Shown piece by piece: positions 46,379 to 58,622 of a DNA stretch of 64,000 nucleotides. Each line of letters begins with the position of its first letter. Position 1 is the stretch's first letter. Where the stretch lies: the NCBI GenBank assembly GCA_963693315.1, contig OY856186.1, positions 90,337,381-90,401,380 on the forward strand, in the 5' to 3' direction. Both the position numbers and the translations under genes were made by a program. The DNA is from Diogma glabrata (Eukaryota > Arthropoda > Insecta > Diptera > Cylindrotomidae). The notes under the pieces are model-generated. The model had not been told where the DNA came from, did not search any database, and was given only the letters and a program-made list of their open reading frames with translations.

Positions 46379-46889
46379 GGGCCCTATCCCCGAACACATA
46401 TTTGTCAATCGACAATATTATCAATTTCACCAAAATGCTTAGCAACTTTGTAATAATTTGGTATTCTGTAACTCTTATTTGTGTATGCTTAGACATAAAC
46501 CAATTATAACAAATTATAACAGATTTTTGGTACTAGATTGGTACTTTTGACAACTAACTTTTTTAATCTTAAAACATGAAAATAAAAAATATTTAATAAA
46601 TAAATATGTTTTAATGATATTTATATAAAAATATGATTATTTAATATTATTTAAGACTTAATGTTGCGTTATAAATTAATGTTTACGCCAATCGATGAAA
46701 TTTGTATAAAAAAGTCAACACACAAAACATAAAGCAAAATTGTGATTTTGACAGTAACTATATTGTTCTTGTCAGATTCACAATATTGTGTTGAATTTTC
46801 ACCAAATTGGTGTTACATAATACGAAATTCACAATATTGTGTGAATTTACAATATTGTGATGACATTTATGTGTTCGGAAATAGGGCCC
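46379..46889. mobile_element. MITE with ~21-bp TIRs (GGGCCCTAT...)
   Basis: The left end GGGCCCTATCCCCGAACACA pairs with the right end TGTGTTCGGAAATAGGGCCC. CAG flanks both sides (46376-46378 and 46890-46892), giving a 3-bp duplication. The 511-bp interior has repeats of ACAATATTGT and no coding. The superfamily is uncertain. The hAT element inserted at its left border later, because that 8-bp duplication includes its first base. Confidence 0.78.
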
Positions 46890-47400
46890 CAGTCTCTGCT
46901 TTTGACATATGGGACGTGAGATATCTCATACCAATAACAATAGCAGTGAGATATCACTAGTCAAAGCATCTTAGGGGTGTTGGTAGATGAGCTCTAGTCA
47001 GTAAACGGTAGCTTAATCTGGGCTATGAAATATTCGTTGGTGATGACATGTTGCGAAAGAAACGATCCTTGGTAAAGCTCTATGTCTAAATAAATATGCC
47101 TCTAGCTGGATTATTGGCAACCCCATTTGTGTTTTGTTCCCGCAAATTTTTAAAACCAATTTGCTTTTTGTCTTTTATTTCATTTTTATTTACATATTGT
47201 AATTAATTCCTACTACACAGCACATTTTGTTTAAAAAAAAAGTTAAAAACAGCGGTAGGTCATATATGGAAGATGTCGAGTTCATTCAAAATAAGAATAA
47301 CATTACCATCTAGGCATGTTGTTGGTATTCATTTTAAAGGACGCTGGAAAATAGTCAACAGTTGGTATCAGTCGAATGGAGTAACAATCAATGATCTTAA

Positions 47401-48064
47401 CCCTTAGTGGTCACACATCCTAAAAATAACGTATTGATGACATTAGGTCCAGTTGACTCCAAGCAAAAAACAGTTGCCGTTTGTGTTGTTCTTGATGTAT
47501 CGCTTATTCTTCAAAAACCAATCGTTTTATTCTACTTTTTAGTAAATTTGAAATTTGAAAAAACGCAAGAAGAAAAATTCGAAAAATTTGACCGTTTATT
47601 ACTAAAAAATTCCTTAAAATTTCAATTTTTGAGATAAAGCAAAAACACTTTCTGGGTTTAACTGTAGAAATAGTATTATCTCGAGCTATTCAAAAAGTAT
47701 ACTTATTTTGAATATTGAAGTTGTCAATTTCAATGAAATAAGATAAATCAAATTCAAATTGTTTTCTAATCGATATCAAATTTTTCAAAAACAAAAAAAT
47801 TAAAATCGAATTTTTTTCACTTTTTTCACTTAATGGTCACGGTTACACTGGGTCTAGTTGATCCCAGAAAAAAAGACGTACGTACAAATCGATGTCTACT
47901 GACGTTCTGATGCCTCACAGGCTTTCGAAAACTATTGGAAGTTATTCTAGTATCTTCAAACAATATAAAATGACGCCACAGATTCCATTTTCAAAAACAT
48001 CTTCGTAGCTTCATCAACTCAAAAATGACCTGGGATCATCTAGACACAGTGTGACTACTACGGG
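47401..48064. mobile_element. piggyBac-like MITE at TTAA
   Basis: TTAA is present on both sides (47397-47400, 48065-48068). The ends CCCTTAGTGGTCACAC and GTGTGACTACTACGGG are imperfect inverted repeats that start CCC and end GGG, as in piggyBac elements. The 664-bp interior has no transposase. Confidence 0.75.
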
Positions 48065-48068
48065 TTAA

Positions 48069-49290
48069 AAGAAATCTTGCTTCGGTCACAAAGAGGGTCT
48101 TTTTATTCGAAGTATATAGGAAATGATTAGTGTTAATTATTTTATAATATTAACTAACCTCTCTGAATATCCTAAGCCCATAACAAGGCAACTACGGGTT
48201 AAAATTATAAATTAAATTTCTCCAAGGAGTTTATGAATATTAATTTAAAAATTAATTGGGTATTAGAAAAAACCAATGCAGGTTGGCATTTTAGAGATGC
48301 AATGCCCTATTGAAAAATTACTCTCAAAGAGAACTGTTATACACTTTCTAATTCGAACCGTAAAAGCCGCCACTGTTGCTGTACTGTACACAAAAGGGTT
48401 GCAAACTCATAATGTATTAAAAAGTAAAAACGCTGAAATAAGCGACATTTATTCTATGCATACAAGGAATCAATTTCATTAGCAAGATATAAATTGCTGA
48501 TCAACTTAAAACCTATCGTCTGTTTAAATGGAAACTTACACACTTTGCTTTCGATTGGATTGTTAATTTAGCAATTAAGCGCGCAATTGCAATGAGAGTT
48601 TTGTGACAGTATACAAGACGTCTTTTGCATCGATGTTTGATTCTCAAAATATTCTACGACTTTTTAAATTCTCTGAGAAACACGCTCTGAGCCTGAGATA
48701 AAGGCTCTATTCGGAGGCTTGAATTTTTATGTGTAAGCATTAAGCAAGCGTCTTTTGGACAACTCCCACGGCGAGTCTACAGCTGTATCTTGTAGAGTTT
48801 TCTTCTCTACATTTATACGTAATGAAGACATTGGGAAAGTATATATTTTAAATTGAAATCATTAATATGAATAACGCAATGCGTAACTTTTATCTGTTCG
48901 TTAAAACAAAATGTTCCTTGTGATCAAACGTTATAGCACTTGAAGAAAGTAATGAGAAATTTTTGGTTTTATTTTAATGTTTTCAATAATGGATGTTATT
49001 TTATTATAATGTTTGTTGGGGGAAAATTTAATGCCTACGAGTTTGTCATTACAAACGTTTCAGAGCAACTGAAAACAACATAAAACATTATGGCAAAAAC
49101 AATAAACAAAACTAATTCAGAAAATTGTAAAACATTTCACATAAAATGATACAGGGAAAAAAAATTTCTTAACTTCAGATGAAAATCGTAAACATTAATA
49201 TTCTAATCAACAAAAACATAAAATTATAATAATATTTTCTTGTTGAAATAAAAATTCATATAAATTGAAATAAATTCAATTTAATTATTT
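48069..49290. other. Unassigned AT-rich intron DNA
   Basis: No coding or repeat feature is supported, except that CTACGGGTTAA recurs near 48190. That may be the end of another piggyBac-like relic. Confidence 0.35.
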
Positions 49291-50190
49291 GGCGCTAGGG
49301 TCAAAGGCTAGTTGCATTTTAAACGGTTTTCCTTTCGGTTTCTTGAGATATTTAATTTAATATTGCCATTATCAAAAACTTTTACAGTTACATTTTAATT
49401 ATTTTTCTAAAAATAAATTCTATCCTTACTCTAAAATATATCAAATTTACAAAGAGGTGTTTATTCGTTTTCTTGCGATATTTGGTTTTAAAAATTTTAA
49501 GTCCGACTAAAATTCTAATTTTAATTATTTTTTCGAACTTCAGTGGTGAAAATTTTTTGTTAATAAAAATTGTTCGAAAAAATGATGAAAAATTAGAATT
49601 TTTGTCGGACTAAAAATCTTTAAAATTAAATGCCTCAATAAAACGGAAAAATGTCTGCTTGTTAATTTGATATATTTTAGAGTAAGGATCCATTTTTAAA
49701 AGAAAAACATTAAAATTTAATTGCAGCTAAAAATTTTTGTTAATGGAAATTGTTCTAAAAACTATTGAAAAATTAGAATTATAGTCGCACCAAAAATCTT
49801 TAAAATTAAATATCTCAAGAAAGAGAAAGGCCTCTTTGTAAATTTGACATATTTTAGAGTGAGAACAGAACACTTTAAAAAAGGTATATTGCAATTGAAC
49901 TTTGATCCTAGCGATTTAAAAGGTTTTTAAAATTTTTATTTTTTAAATTAATTAATAAAAACGATTAATTATTTTTTTTCTAAAGATTTACTAATCAGAT
50001 CAAACAAAAATAAGTTTGCTGAAATCGGTAAGCCGTTTTTGGAGCAATTTAATTACAAAGTTACTTCAGCTTGCCGATCTTTTCATTATTCATGCATAAC
50101 CCAACATGGTGAGGTATCTAACCCAGGTAACTTTGAAATTAAATTGCTCAAGAACGGCTTACCGATTGATTTCAACCTATGCCTACGTCC
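49291..50190. repeat. Palindromic repeat cluster
   Basis: Outer arms near 49291-49340 and 49880-49922 are imperfect complements. Inner complements include ATCCTTACTCTAAAATATAT versus the copies near 49675 and 49855. The right-hand arm unit is tandemly repeated about every 185 bp. A second inverted repeat follows: about 50014-50064 and 50130-50180 (GAAATCGGTAAGCCG versus CGGCTTACCGATTGATTTC). It is probably one or two foldback elements. Confidence 0.65.
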
Positions 50191-51556
50191 CTATGCTTAA
50201 ACTATGCACTTTAAAAAAATTTTAAAATTTTCCAAGTTTCAGGAAAATCAAAAATGTTCAAGCTCAAATTTCGACTTTTTCACCTCTAGATCACGTTTTT
50301 CAACAAATAGGACAGACATCATATTTTCAATTCAATACAAATCATGTGTTTTCTAAAATTATCAATAATTAATTATTTTAAATTTTTTCTATTTTTATAA
50401 AAAATAAATTGTATATATAAACTATTTCGCATAAACATTCGATTAAAATTTATATGAATTAAAATTGATTGTTTCATAGAAGATTAAAGGGTAAACAATT
50501 TATTGAAAATCTTAACATTTAAATATATATACTCACTCCACCACTGTTAAATTAAAGTTTGATTTAATATATTCACGCGACATTTCTTCGATTACGTTTA
50601 ATGAATATTATTTGTTTTATTTTTAAATTTCATAATCGAATTCCAATGTTAAGAAAGTTATTTTACCATGAATGATTTTTGTTTTTATTTTAAGCAAAAC
50701 TATAACTAATTATAAATTCCAGACGATTTTTTATTTATTTATTACAATTATTCGTATCTAATGGATATGTTAATTATGATTTGTGTGAACCAAAATCAAC
50801 TTATGAATTTTATTTCGATTACAGTAGGTGTGTGCTGTATCGCGAATTATATAGTTTGAGATAGAATCCACTATTGATTCTTACGGTTGTGGTTGTACTT
50901 ATGAATTCAATATCAAGCCACTAGGTTTGTTGGGTTTATTTATATACTGAAAGAAAGGTTTTGCTTCGAAGTCAAGAAAATATGAAGTCGCAACAACCGA
51001 ATTGGATGAGTGTGACAGTGAACATTTGGTTGGCGCACAAGAGATTGTATTGATTAATTTTTTTTCCGTATAGTATAGGTACTAAATTATTTATATAACC
51101 AGTTTTGACGACTCAGTGAATGACTCCATAATTATCTGATGTATATTTTTAAATTAGATTTCATTGTATAAATTTGAAAAAAAATATTACAATAGTAAAA
51201 CACCTTTGTCTTAGTGAGACACCTTTTAGAGATATAAAATATTGTATTTTTTTAGTTTTGGTTTCTACAAACAAGTTCAAGGATAGATTCGACAGAACTA
51301 TAAAATTGACTTATAAGATTTGTTGATTAAAGTATGCATTTTTAATTTTTGGTTTTTGTTGTGCAACTTGCAAAACAACAAAATATGTATTTTAAGTTAT
51401 TTGTGGAAAAGCTGAGTCGAAGAATTTGTTGTTTTATTATACAGAAATAATTATAGTAATTTATATAATATGAATGAGATCGTTACTAGATGCAAGCGAC
51501 TGCATGCGATCGTTATTACCTTGTTAAAATAACAGTTAAGATTCTGTTAGTTTCTG
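50191..51556. other. Unassigned AT-rich intron DNA
   Basis: Nothing supported as gene, RNA or element. Confidence 0.4.
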
Positions 51557-52252
51557 TATAACATAACATAACATTACACAACATAACATAACATAACATA
51601 ACATAACATAACATAACATAACATAACATAACATAACATAACATAACATAACATAACATAACATAACATAACATAACATAACATAACATAACATAACATA
51701 ACATAACATAACATAACATAACATAACATAACATAACATAACATAACATAACATAACATAACATAACATAACATAACATAACATAACATAACATAACATA
51801 ACATAACATAACATAACATAACATAACATAACATAACATAACATAACATAACATAACATAACATAACATAACATAACATAACATAACATAACATAACATA
51901 ACATAATAACATAACATAATAACATAACATAATAACATAACATAACATAACATAACATAACATAACATAAGATAACATAACATAACATAACATAACATAA
52001 CATAACATAACATAACATAACATAACATAACATAACATAACATAACATAACATAACATAACATAACATAACATAACATAACATAACATAACATAACATAA
52101 CATAACATAACATAACATAACATAACATAACATAACATAACATAACATAACATAACATAACATAACATAACATAACATAACATAACATAACATAACATAA
52201 CATAACATAACATAACATAACATAACATAACATAACATGACAAAACATAACA
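51557..52252. repeat. (CATAA)n microsatellite, about 690 bp
   Basis: Roughly 135 units of ACATA/CATAA. Interruptions are few: three spaced AATAACAT variants at about 51905-51940, one CATAAGATAA near 51968, and some degenerate units at both edges. The long minus-strand frames of repeated YVMLC exist only because a pentamer without stops stays open in three frames. They are not genes. Confidence 0.97.
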
Positions 52253-52920
52253 AACGGGAAAAGTTTTTTACGTTAACGCTTGATCCAAAAGGGGTTAAAG
52301 TAAATCACAACATAGATATAGTCATCAGAATATGAAGAGGTTATTGGATCAAATAGTTTTAATATTTCTAAATCAACTCCACTCAAAATTTATTATCAGA
52401 ATGTTAGAGGTTTACGTACAAAAACTATTAAATTTTCCTTAAAATTTTAAATTAAATTTTAAATTTTTTGAAAGTGAGAATGATTATGGCATTGTTGTCT
52501 TAACTGAAACATGGCTTTCTCCTGGTGTCTTTGATTCGGAACTTTTCATTAGCAACAACGTAGTTGTCAGGTGTGATCGTTAATATTTTCGTGGTACTTG
52601 TCAAAAGATTGATTTCATATAGCCGTTGGACTGTGAGGCTGTGTGGGTTAAAGTTAAAATTTCTTTAAGGAAGTTTGTAATTGCAACTCATTACATTGCC
52701 CCTAATTAAAATTTAATCTGTGATTCTGAGCACTGTAACATCATAACGTCTATTGTTGAATGTATTGACGATAGCTTAATAGTACTGGTGTTCGGCGATT
52801 TCAACTTATCGTATATATCTTGGCAAATGAACACAAATAGTCTCCGTAATAATAATATCTCTGCTCTTGAGTCTCAGTTCTTTAGCATCCGTAGATTTGA
52901 TAATTTGATTCCAAGTTACA

Positions 52921-53262
52921 ACTAGTTTACAAGAAAAATTTCCCTGAATAAAACCCAATTTTTCCTATAGATTTTGACCTGCTGAACACGAATATCATTT
53001 TTTTAGGTTAGCTCTTGTTTTTGAGATATTCGCGAAAACTTGTTTCATTAATCCATTGAATATGTTTTGTTTGTAAAATATGCAATCCAAAAACCGGAAT
53101 AACCTTTTTTTTCAAGGAAAAAATTGTTCATCGCGAATATCTCAAAAAAAAGAGCTAAACTAAAACAATGAATATGATATTTGTGTTCAAAAGGCCAAAA
53201 TCCATCAGGAAAGTTGGGTTTTAGTCGGGGAGACAAAAAAAGATCAAAATTTGTAAACTAGT
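52921..53262. mobile_element. Palindromic MITE inside the old LINE
   Basis: ACTAGTTTACAA at the left and TTGTAAACTAGT at the right are complementary. Internal arms also pair, including GAATAAAACCCAA, GAACACGAATATCAT and GAGATATTCGCG. It interrupts the endonuclease frame of the LINE between PSYN and NSRGRLLDLVFV. Confidence 0.75.
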
Positions 53263-53665
53263 GTTACTTAATTCTCGTGGTCGGTTACTGGATTTAGTTT
53301 TTGTATCTGGAAATTTCTTTGAACCATTGTATAATCTAGAAGAATGTCATGAATGTTTGGTTAAAAACGATGAACATCATAACTCAATTCTTCTAACAAT
53401 AGATCTTAGTAATACTGAACTTGTAAGTAATGTTAAGAGTAAGTATTTTAACTTTAATAGAGGGGACTACACTAATTTAAATTTATTTTATGATGATGTT
53501 GATTGGGGTAGCGAAAATCCGAAATTCTACGTCCCCGCCGTGCTACCTGGGTAACGCTAACAGAATTAGGTTGGTGTAGTTGAGAGGGGCAGAGTAAATA
53601 CTACTTATACTCAATGATTCTGCACCATGGCGAGTCATTGGCGCCATAAAACCAGTGCAACTCAA

Positions 53666-53828
53666 GCGTCTGTTCTCCATGTTAGGGGCGGCTTGGAGCG
53701 GGCGTCTGTCTTGGATCAAGCGGCTCGCTATATAAATGTGTAGAAAGCGTCTGCTCTCCATGTTAGGGGCGGCTTGCAGCGGGCGTCTGTCTTGGATCAA
53801 GCGGCTCGCTATACAAAGGTGTAAAAAG
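53666..53828 (+). repeat. Two 81-bp tandem units in RTE 5' UTR
   Basis: The units begin GCGTCTGTTCTCC (53666) and GCGTCTGCTCTCC (53747) and differ at a few positions. Copy A has a single unit. Tandem 5' monomers often carry promoter activity in LINEs; here that is only an inference. Confidence 0.8.
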
Positions 53829-53928
53829 GTTGTTTCTGGTGACCTTAAGATGCAGAACGAACCCATTCACGAAAATTTGGGTTGGGCGAAGGGCTAACAC
53901 TCCATTTCCGTAAAAAAATTATTGTCAT

Positions 53929-56911
53929 GAATTCTGTACACAGGCCTCGGAATATCTCGGATTCAATATTGGAACGACCTCGGAAACTGTACCCGGACTA
54001 CGATTTAAAAATGGGAACCTGGAACGTGCTAAGCCTCAGAAGACCAGGAGATCTCCTAAAACTAACACAACATGTCGAGAGCTACACACTGGATATAGTG
54101 GCATTACAAGAACTAAGATGGCCAGGGAGTGGAATCCATGAAACAGCGAAAGGATACACTCTTTATTATTGCGGTCATCAAAACGGAGAAGAATTTGGAG
54201 TTGGCTTTCTTATACACCGTCGCGTGAATCAGCATGTTATCGACTTCTGCCCAATTAATATGCGGTTATGCACACTGAGAATCCGCACGCAAAAATTCAA
54301 TGTAACGATCGTCAATGTTCATGCACCTACTGAAGATAAAGCAGATGATATTAAAGACCTGTTCTTCCTAGAACTCGAAGAAGTCATCAATAACATCCCG
54401 CGGCACGATATAAAAATCGTGGTAGGTGACTTTAATGCTCAAATTGGTAGGATTGCAGAACTTAAAACACATATCGGCCCCAACAGCTTGCATCATACCA
54501 GCAACAATAACGGTTTTCGCGCAGCCGAGCTGGCTATGATGTATAATCTAGTAATTTCCAGCACTTTCTTCCCTCACAAGAGAATTCACAAAGCAACGTG
54601 GAAATCAAATGACGGAAGAACAGAAAATCAAATCGATCACGTCATGATCTCTAAGAGACACTCTACAAGTGTAACTGACGTTCGATCATACAGAGGTGCT
54701 GATATGAACACCGATCATATGCTTGTCATCTTTAAGTACAAGTGCAAATTATCATCTACATTTAACAGACAAGCAAAAAAGACCGTGCGCTGGAATGTCG
54801 AAGCATTTAAACAGCCGGAAACGCTGAATAGATATCAGGAAATAATAACACAAAACATAGAAGAGCATGACATCTCTTCTGAGATGTCATTAAACATACA
54901 AGAAGAATGGCAAACGCTTCAATCAACCATTATAGCCGCAGCACAAACTACAATCGGAAAACGACCACCGAAATCACACAACGAATGGTTTGACGACGAA
55001 TGCCGCCAATCCGTTGAAAATAAACAAAAACTGCGAGAAAAATGGTTAACAAGGAACACCCGAAGCTCCCAAGCTGATTATCTATGCGCCAGAAAAGCCT
55101 CAGCAAAACTTCTACTTAAAAAGAAACGCGAACACATGAAGAGCTGCATCGAAAACATCGACCTACATACGGCCAACGGAAATTCAAAAGAGTGCTTTGC
55201 CAATGCACGGAATCTGACAAAAAATTTCCACCCAAGATCTACAGCCATCAAAAATGAAAACAATGAACTTACAACAAGTGAACGCGATGTGCTGGCAGTG
55301 TGGCGATCCCACTTTCAAGACCTACTGAATTGAACGAATGAAGTTCATCCTATTCGAGCAATTGCTCCGTCAAATGAGGAGATTTTTGTCCCTTACCCAG
55401 CAATAGAAGAAGTGAAAGCTGCCATTAAAAAACTGAAAAATGGCAAATCACCAGGTATCGATGGTATTCCCGCAGAACTTTTGAAAAATGGAGGAGCAGC
55501 TCTGGTCTCACGTATATATGATCTGATTCTTGCAATCTGGGACCAAGAAGAACTACCTGCTGAATGGAAAACAGCTCTCATTGTTCCGCTGCATAAGAAA
55601 GGTGACCGTCTAAAGTGTGCGAATTATCGTGGCATCGCACTGTTGAACACTGCATATAAAATACTAGCTAATGTCGTACTTGCTCGACTCATCCCGTTCG
55701 CCGAATCTATCATCGGTGACTATCAGTGTGGTTTTCGTCCCAACCGTTCAACCACAGATCAATGTTTTACCTTAAGGATGATTCTAGAATAATGTTGGGA
55801 GTACAACATCAGCATTCACCAGCTCTACGTTGATTTCAAGCAAGCATATGAAAGTATCATCCGCGAAAACCTTTGGTCCGCACTCATATGCCTTGGCATC
55901 CCAGAGAAACTTGTTTCTCTGTGCAAACTCACAACATCGGGATCAAATTGTAGAATAGTAATCGAAGGGTCAGTTTCTGATCCTTTTGATATAACATCAG
56001 GTGTTCGACAAGGTGATGCACTTGCGCCCGTACTGTTTAATTTGGCGCTGGAGTACGCGATAAGAAAAAGCCGAATTGAGACACAAAACTGCATTTATAA
56101 CAAATCTAGTCAAGTTCTTGGCTACGCAGATGATATTGTGCTTCTCGGACGTAGAACAAGCGATATTAAGGATAATCTCTCTCAGCTTGAAAGAAATGCT
56201 TAACGACTTGGATTATGCATCAACACCGGCAAAACCAAAGTGTTAACAACATCTAAGAACATACCTCCCGGAAATCTGGATACTGGCGACTATGAAGTGG
56301 AACGCGTGGAAAACTTCAAATACCTCGGGACTGTAATAACATCGTCAAATGACATGCAGGCAGATATCAAAGCCCGTGTCTCTGCCGCATACAGAGTTTT
56401 CTACGCATACTCAAAACTTCTGCGATCAAAATATCTTTCGCGGTCGTGTAAACTCACACTTTACAAAGCATTAATTCGACCTGTGCTTACATTTGGAAGT
56501 GAAAGCTGGACACTGACTTCCTCCGATTGTAGAATTTTATCAACTTTCGAGAGGAAGGTCATACGAACAATTTATGGTCCATGTAAAGTTGCTGAAAATC
56601 AGTATAGAATCCGAATGAATCACGAAATCAGACAGCTTCTTGAAGGCTGTGATGCAATCGGATTCATTAAATCCAACCGGATTAGATGGTTTGGTCATGT
56701 AGAAAGGGCTCCATTGGATAGAATGATAAAAAAAGCGTCCCAACAACAACCAGCTGGTGTTCGTCGAAGAGGAAGACCTAGACAACGCTGGCGTGATGAC
56801 ATCATCCAAGACCTTCGTGATATAGGATGTCGAAACTGGGGTCAACTGGTCATGGAACGAGATAATTGGAAGCTGATTGCACAGACGGCAAAATCCCCCC
56901 ATGGGATGTAA
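53929..56911 (+). pseudogene. RTE endonuclease-reverse transcriptase with three in-frame stops
   Basis: Read from ATG 53929 (MNSVHRPRNISD) the frame is unbroken for about 990 codons except for three nonsense codons: TGA at 55331-55333, TAA at 55790-55792 and TAA at 56201-56203. No frameshift is needed. The endonuclease has MGTWNVLSLR, IVALQELRWPG, VVGDFNAQIGR and NTDHMLVIF. The RT has NGKSPGIDGIPAELLKNGG, CANYRGIALLNTAYKI, DFKQAYESI, GVRQGDALAPVLFNLALEYA and the catalytic YADD near 56122. The C-terminus has FKYLGTVITSS and the RTE-type RWFGHV segment. It is inactive in this form, but its point-mutation-only decay suggests moderate age. Confidence 0.92.
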
Positions 56912-57331
56912 ACGCCAGAGAGAGAGAGAGAGATGTTGATTGGTTAGCGTTGTTTGATTTTTGTGACTTTGATCTTGCAGTGGGGAGATTCTACGAGGTA
57001 ATAGCTCTAGGAATTAAAAAACTCATTCCAATTTGTGCAGTGTGCCAAGCGAAAACAAATCAATGGTCGGATAACGCGCTTCGACGGGCCAAAAACCGTT
57101 TAGATCGCTTACGAAAAGAATATGGGACCCGTGTTCACTTATCTAGCTATTGTGCGTTTAGAAAGGTGACGTGCCTTTAAAAAAATTGCAACGATTAAAG
57201 TTTCGTAAATATGTAAGTGAAATTGAACTAAGAATAAACAGTAATCCTAAGAAAAAATTGTTTAAATTTTAATATGTAGGTCAGTTAAATTATATTTTGT
57301 TGATCAATTGAATAAATAAATAAATAAATAA

Positions 57332-57445
57332 ACATAACATAACATAATATGATGTAACATAACATTGTTATGCGCATAACACAAGATAACGTAACGTAAC
57401 ATAATATTGTTACATGCATAACCTAACGTAACATAATATTGTTAC
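57332..57445. repeat. Degenerate CATAA-type repeat, right flank of the LINE
   Basis: CATAACATAACATAATATGA followed by variants such as AACGTAACGTAACATAAT. It is the likely continuation of the microsatellite at 51557-52252, split by the LINE. Confidence 0.75.
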
Positions 57446-57532
57446 TAAGTGCACTAAAAAGGAAGATAGAAACAACAGACATAACTGTTGCTTTAACAAA
57501 CATTTTTGTAACTTTTGATCCGAATTATGATT

Positions 57533-57745
57533 TTATTTTACCAAAACCTTTAAAAAATATTGATAATTAATAACTGCAAACAAAACAACGACATAATTGT
57601 TAACCTCACAAACACGTTTGTTAAAATATTCTAATACCGGAATTAATGTCGTGTACGGACTCCAACCTTCGTCCATTACTTCAGTAAAGAGCTTCAATGC
57701 CGGTAAACACATTTTAATACTTTTGAAACATGAAGAAAATCTCAC
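57533..57745 (-). other. Unassigned coding-like frame
   Basis: The minus strand reads FSSCFKSIKMCLPALKLFTE, then VMDEGWSPYTTLIPVLEYFN and KRVCEVNN. Composition is more protein-like than neighbouring AT-rich frames. A GAG|GTTAAC donor-like sequence follows KRVCE, and an AG precedes FSSCF at the border of repeat Y2. I do not recognise the family. It may be a fragment of an element or a captured gene piece; an unrecognised exon is less likely. Confidence 0.25.
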
Positions 57746-58622
57746 AGCTCTGAGATATCAAGACTTCGGTCTGGGTTAAGGATTTTGATATAGTTTTCGG
57801 CAAAAAACTTTTATGAGGACATGGTTTTTAGTTTTGGGCAGCGATGTATATCAAACATAGCTCTTTGTTAAAGTACAAATATTTTTTATCTCTGTTTAAA
57901 AATTTATTTCACAACTAACACGAAACATCAATACGTTGCCGGAAAATTATAATCAAAATTCCAAAAATATTGTTAAATTAAATAAAATCAAACTTTTTCA
58001 AAATTCCAAAAATATTCCAAAAATTGGAATAAAATCAAATATTTAAACTTTTTCTAAATTCCAATAATATTTCAAAAATTCTTAAATATTTAAACTTTTT
58101 CCAAAATTCTAACAAAATTATTACAAAATCAAAAATTGAAAATTTTTTCCAAATTCCAAAAATTATAATAATATCAGAAATTAAAAATTTTTCAAAATTC
58201 TACAAATATTCCAAAAATTCTTACAAAATCAAAAATTAAAACTGTTTCCGAAATTCTAAAAATATTGCAAAAATTATTACAAAATCAAAAATAGCAACTT
58301 TTTCAAAATTCCAAAATATTTCAAAAACTATAACAAATTCAAAAATTTCCATGTCCAATTTCATTTTAAATTACATTTACGTCATAAAAACAGCTAAATT
58401 TTTTTTCCCAAAAAATTGGCTAAAAAATTAAATGAAATCATTTTTTGACACACTTGACAACATTTTTTGACAAACTTATAATGCCATAATTCTCAATAAT
58501 AATAATAAAATTTTATTTCAAACAAACAATTTTATTTTTTTCCCAAAAATTGGGTAAAAAAGTTAATAAAAATCTTTTGAGACACTTGACAACATTTTTT
58601 TGACAAACTTATAATGCCATAA

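Larger units (their letters stand above)
44138..47240 (+). mobile_element. SINE-X copy 4, diverged and split by a MITE and a hAT element
   Basis: The left part (about 44138-44217) matches the SINE-X head (TTTTGATCTACG, GTGTGACAA). The right part (46890-47240) matches its body (AGCAGTGAGATATCACTAG, GGATTATTGGCAAC) and its A-rich tail. Divergence and an internal deletion before the tail make it the oldest of the four copies. Confidence 0.75.
53507..56931 (+). mobile_element. RTE-type LINE, copy B, with 12-bp target duplication
   Basis: A full-length or nearly full-length element inserted into the old LINE. GATGTTGATTGG is present at 53495-53506 and again at 56932-56943. It starts GGTAGCGAAAATCCG, has a 5' UTR with two 81-bp units, one long coding region and an (AG)n tail. 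The 5' end matches RTE copy A. The RTE clade is supported by the endonuclease-RT layout and the C-terminal RWFGHVERAPLDR and RRRGRPRQRWRDDI motifs. Confidence 0.93.
52253..57331 (+). mobile_element. Old LINE inserted in the CATAA array, split by a MITE and an RTE element
   Basis: Coding relics in order: IYYQNVRGLRTKTIKF near 52385 and VLTETWLSPGVFDSEL near 52495 (endonuclease). NSRGRLLDLVFVSG and KNDEHHNSILLTIDLSN lie at 53263-53506. After the RTE insertion, DWLALFDFCDFDLAVGRFYE and RLKFRKYVSEIELRIN run to about 57235. It ends before any RT motif, in an (AATA)n tail at 57309-57331. The RT is therefore deleted. CATAA-type repeats lie immediately on both sides, so the element probably landed inside the microsatellite. 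Confidence 0.75.

Noticed and set aside
51516..52253. Three overlapping 224-245-codon minus-strand frames of repeated YVMLC
   Set aside because: They are the pentanucleotide CATAA array read in all three frames. A stop-free pentamer stays open in every frame.
53543..53866. 107-codon minus-strand frame with repeated LIQDRRPLQAAPNME
   Set aside because: It is antisense to the duplicated 5' UTR units of RTE copy B.
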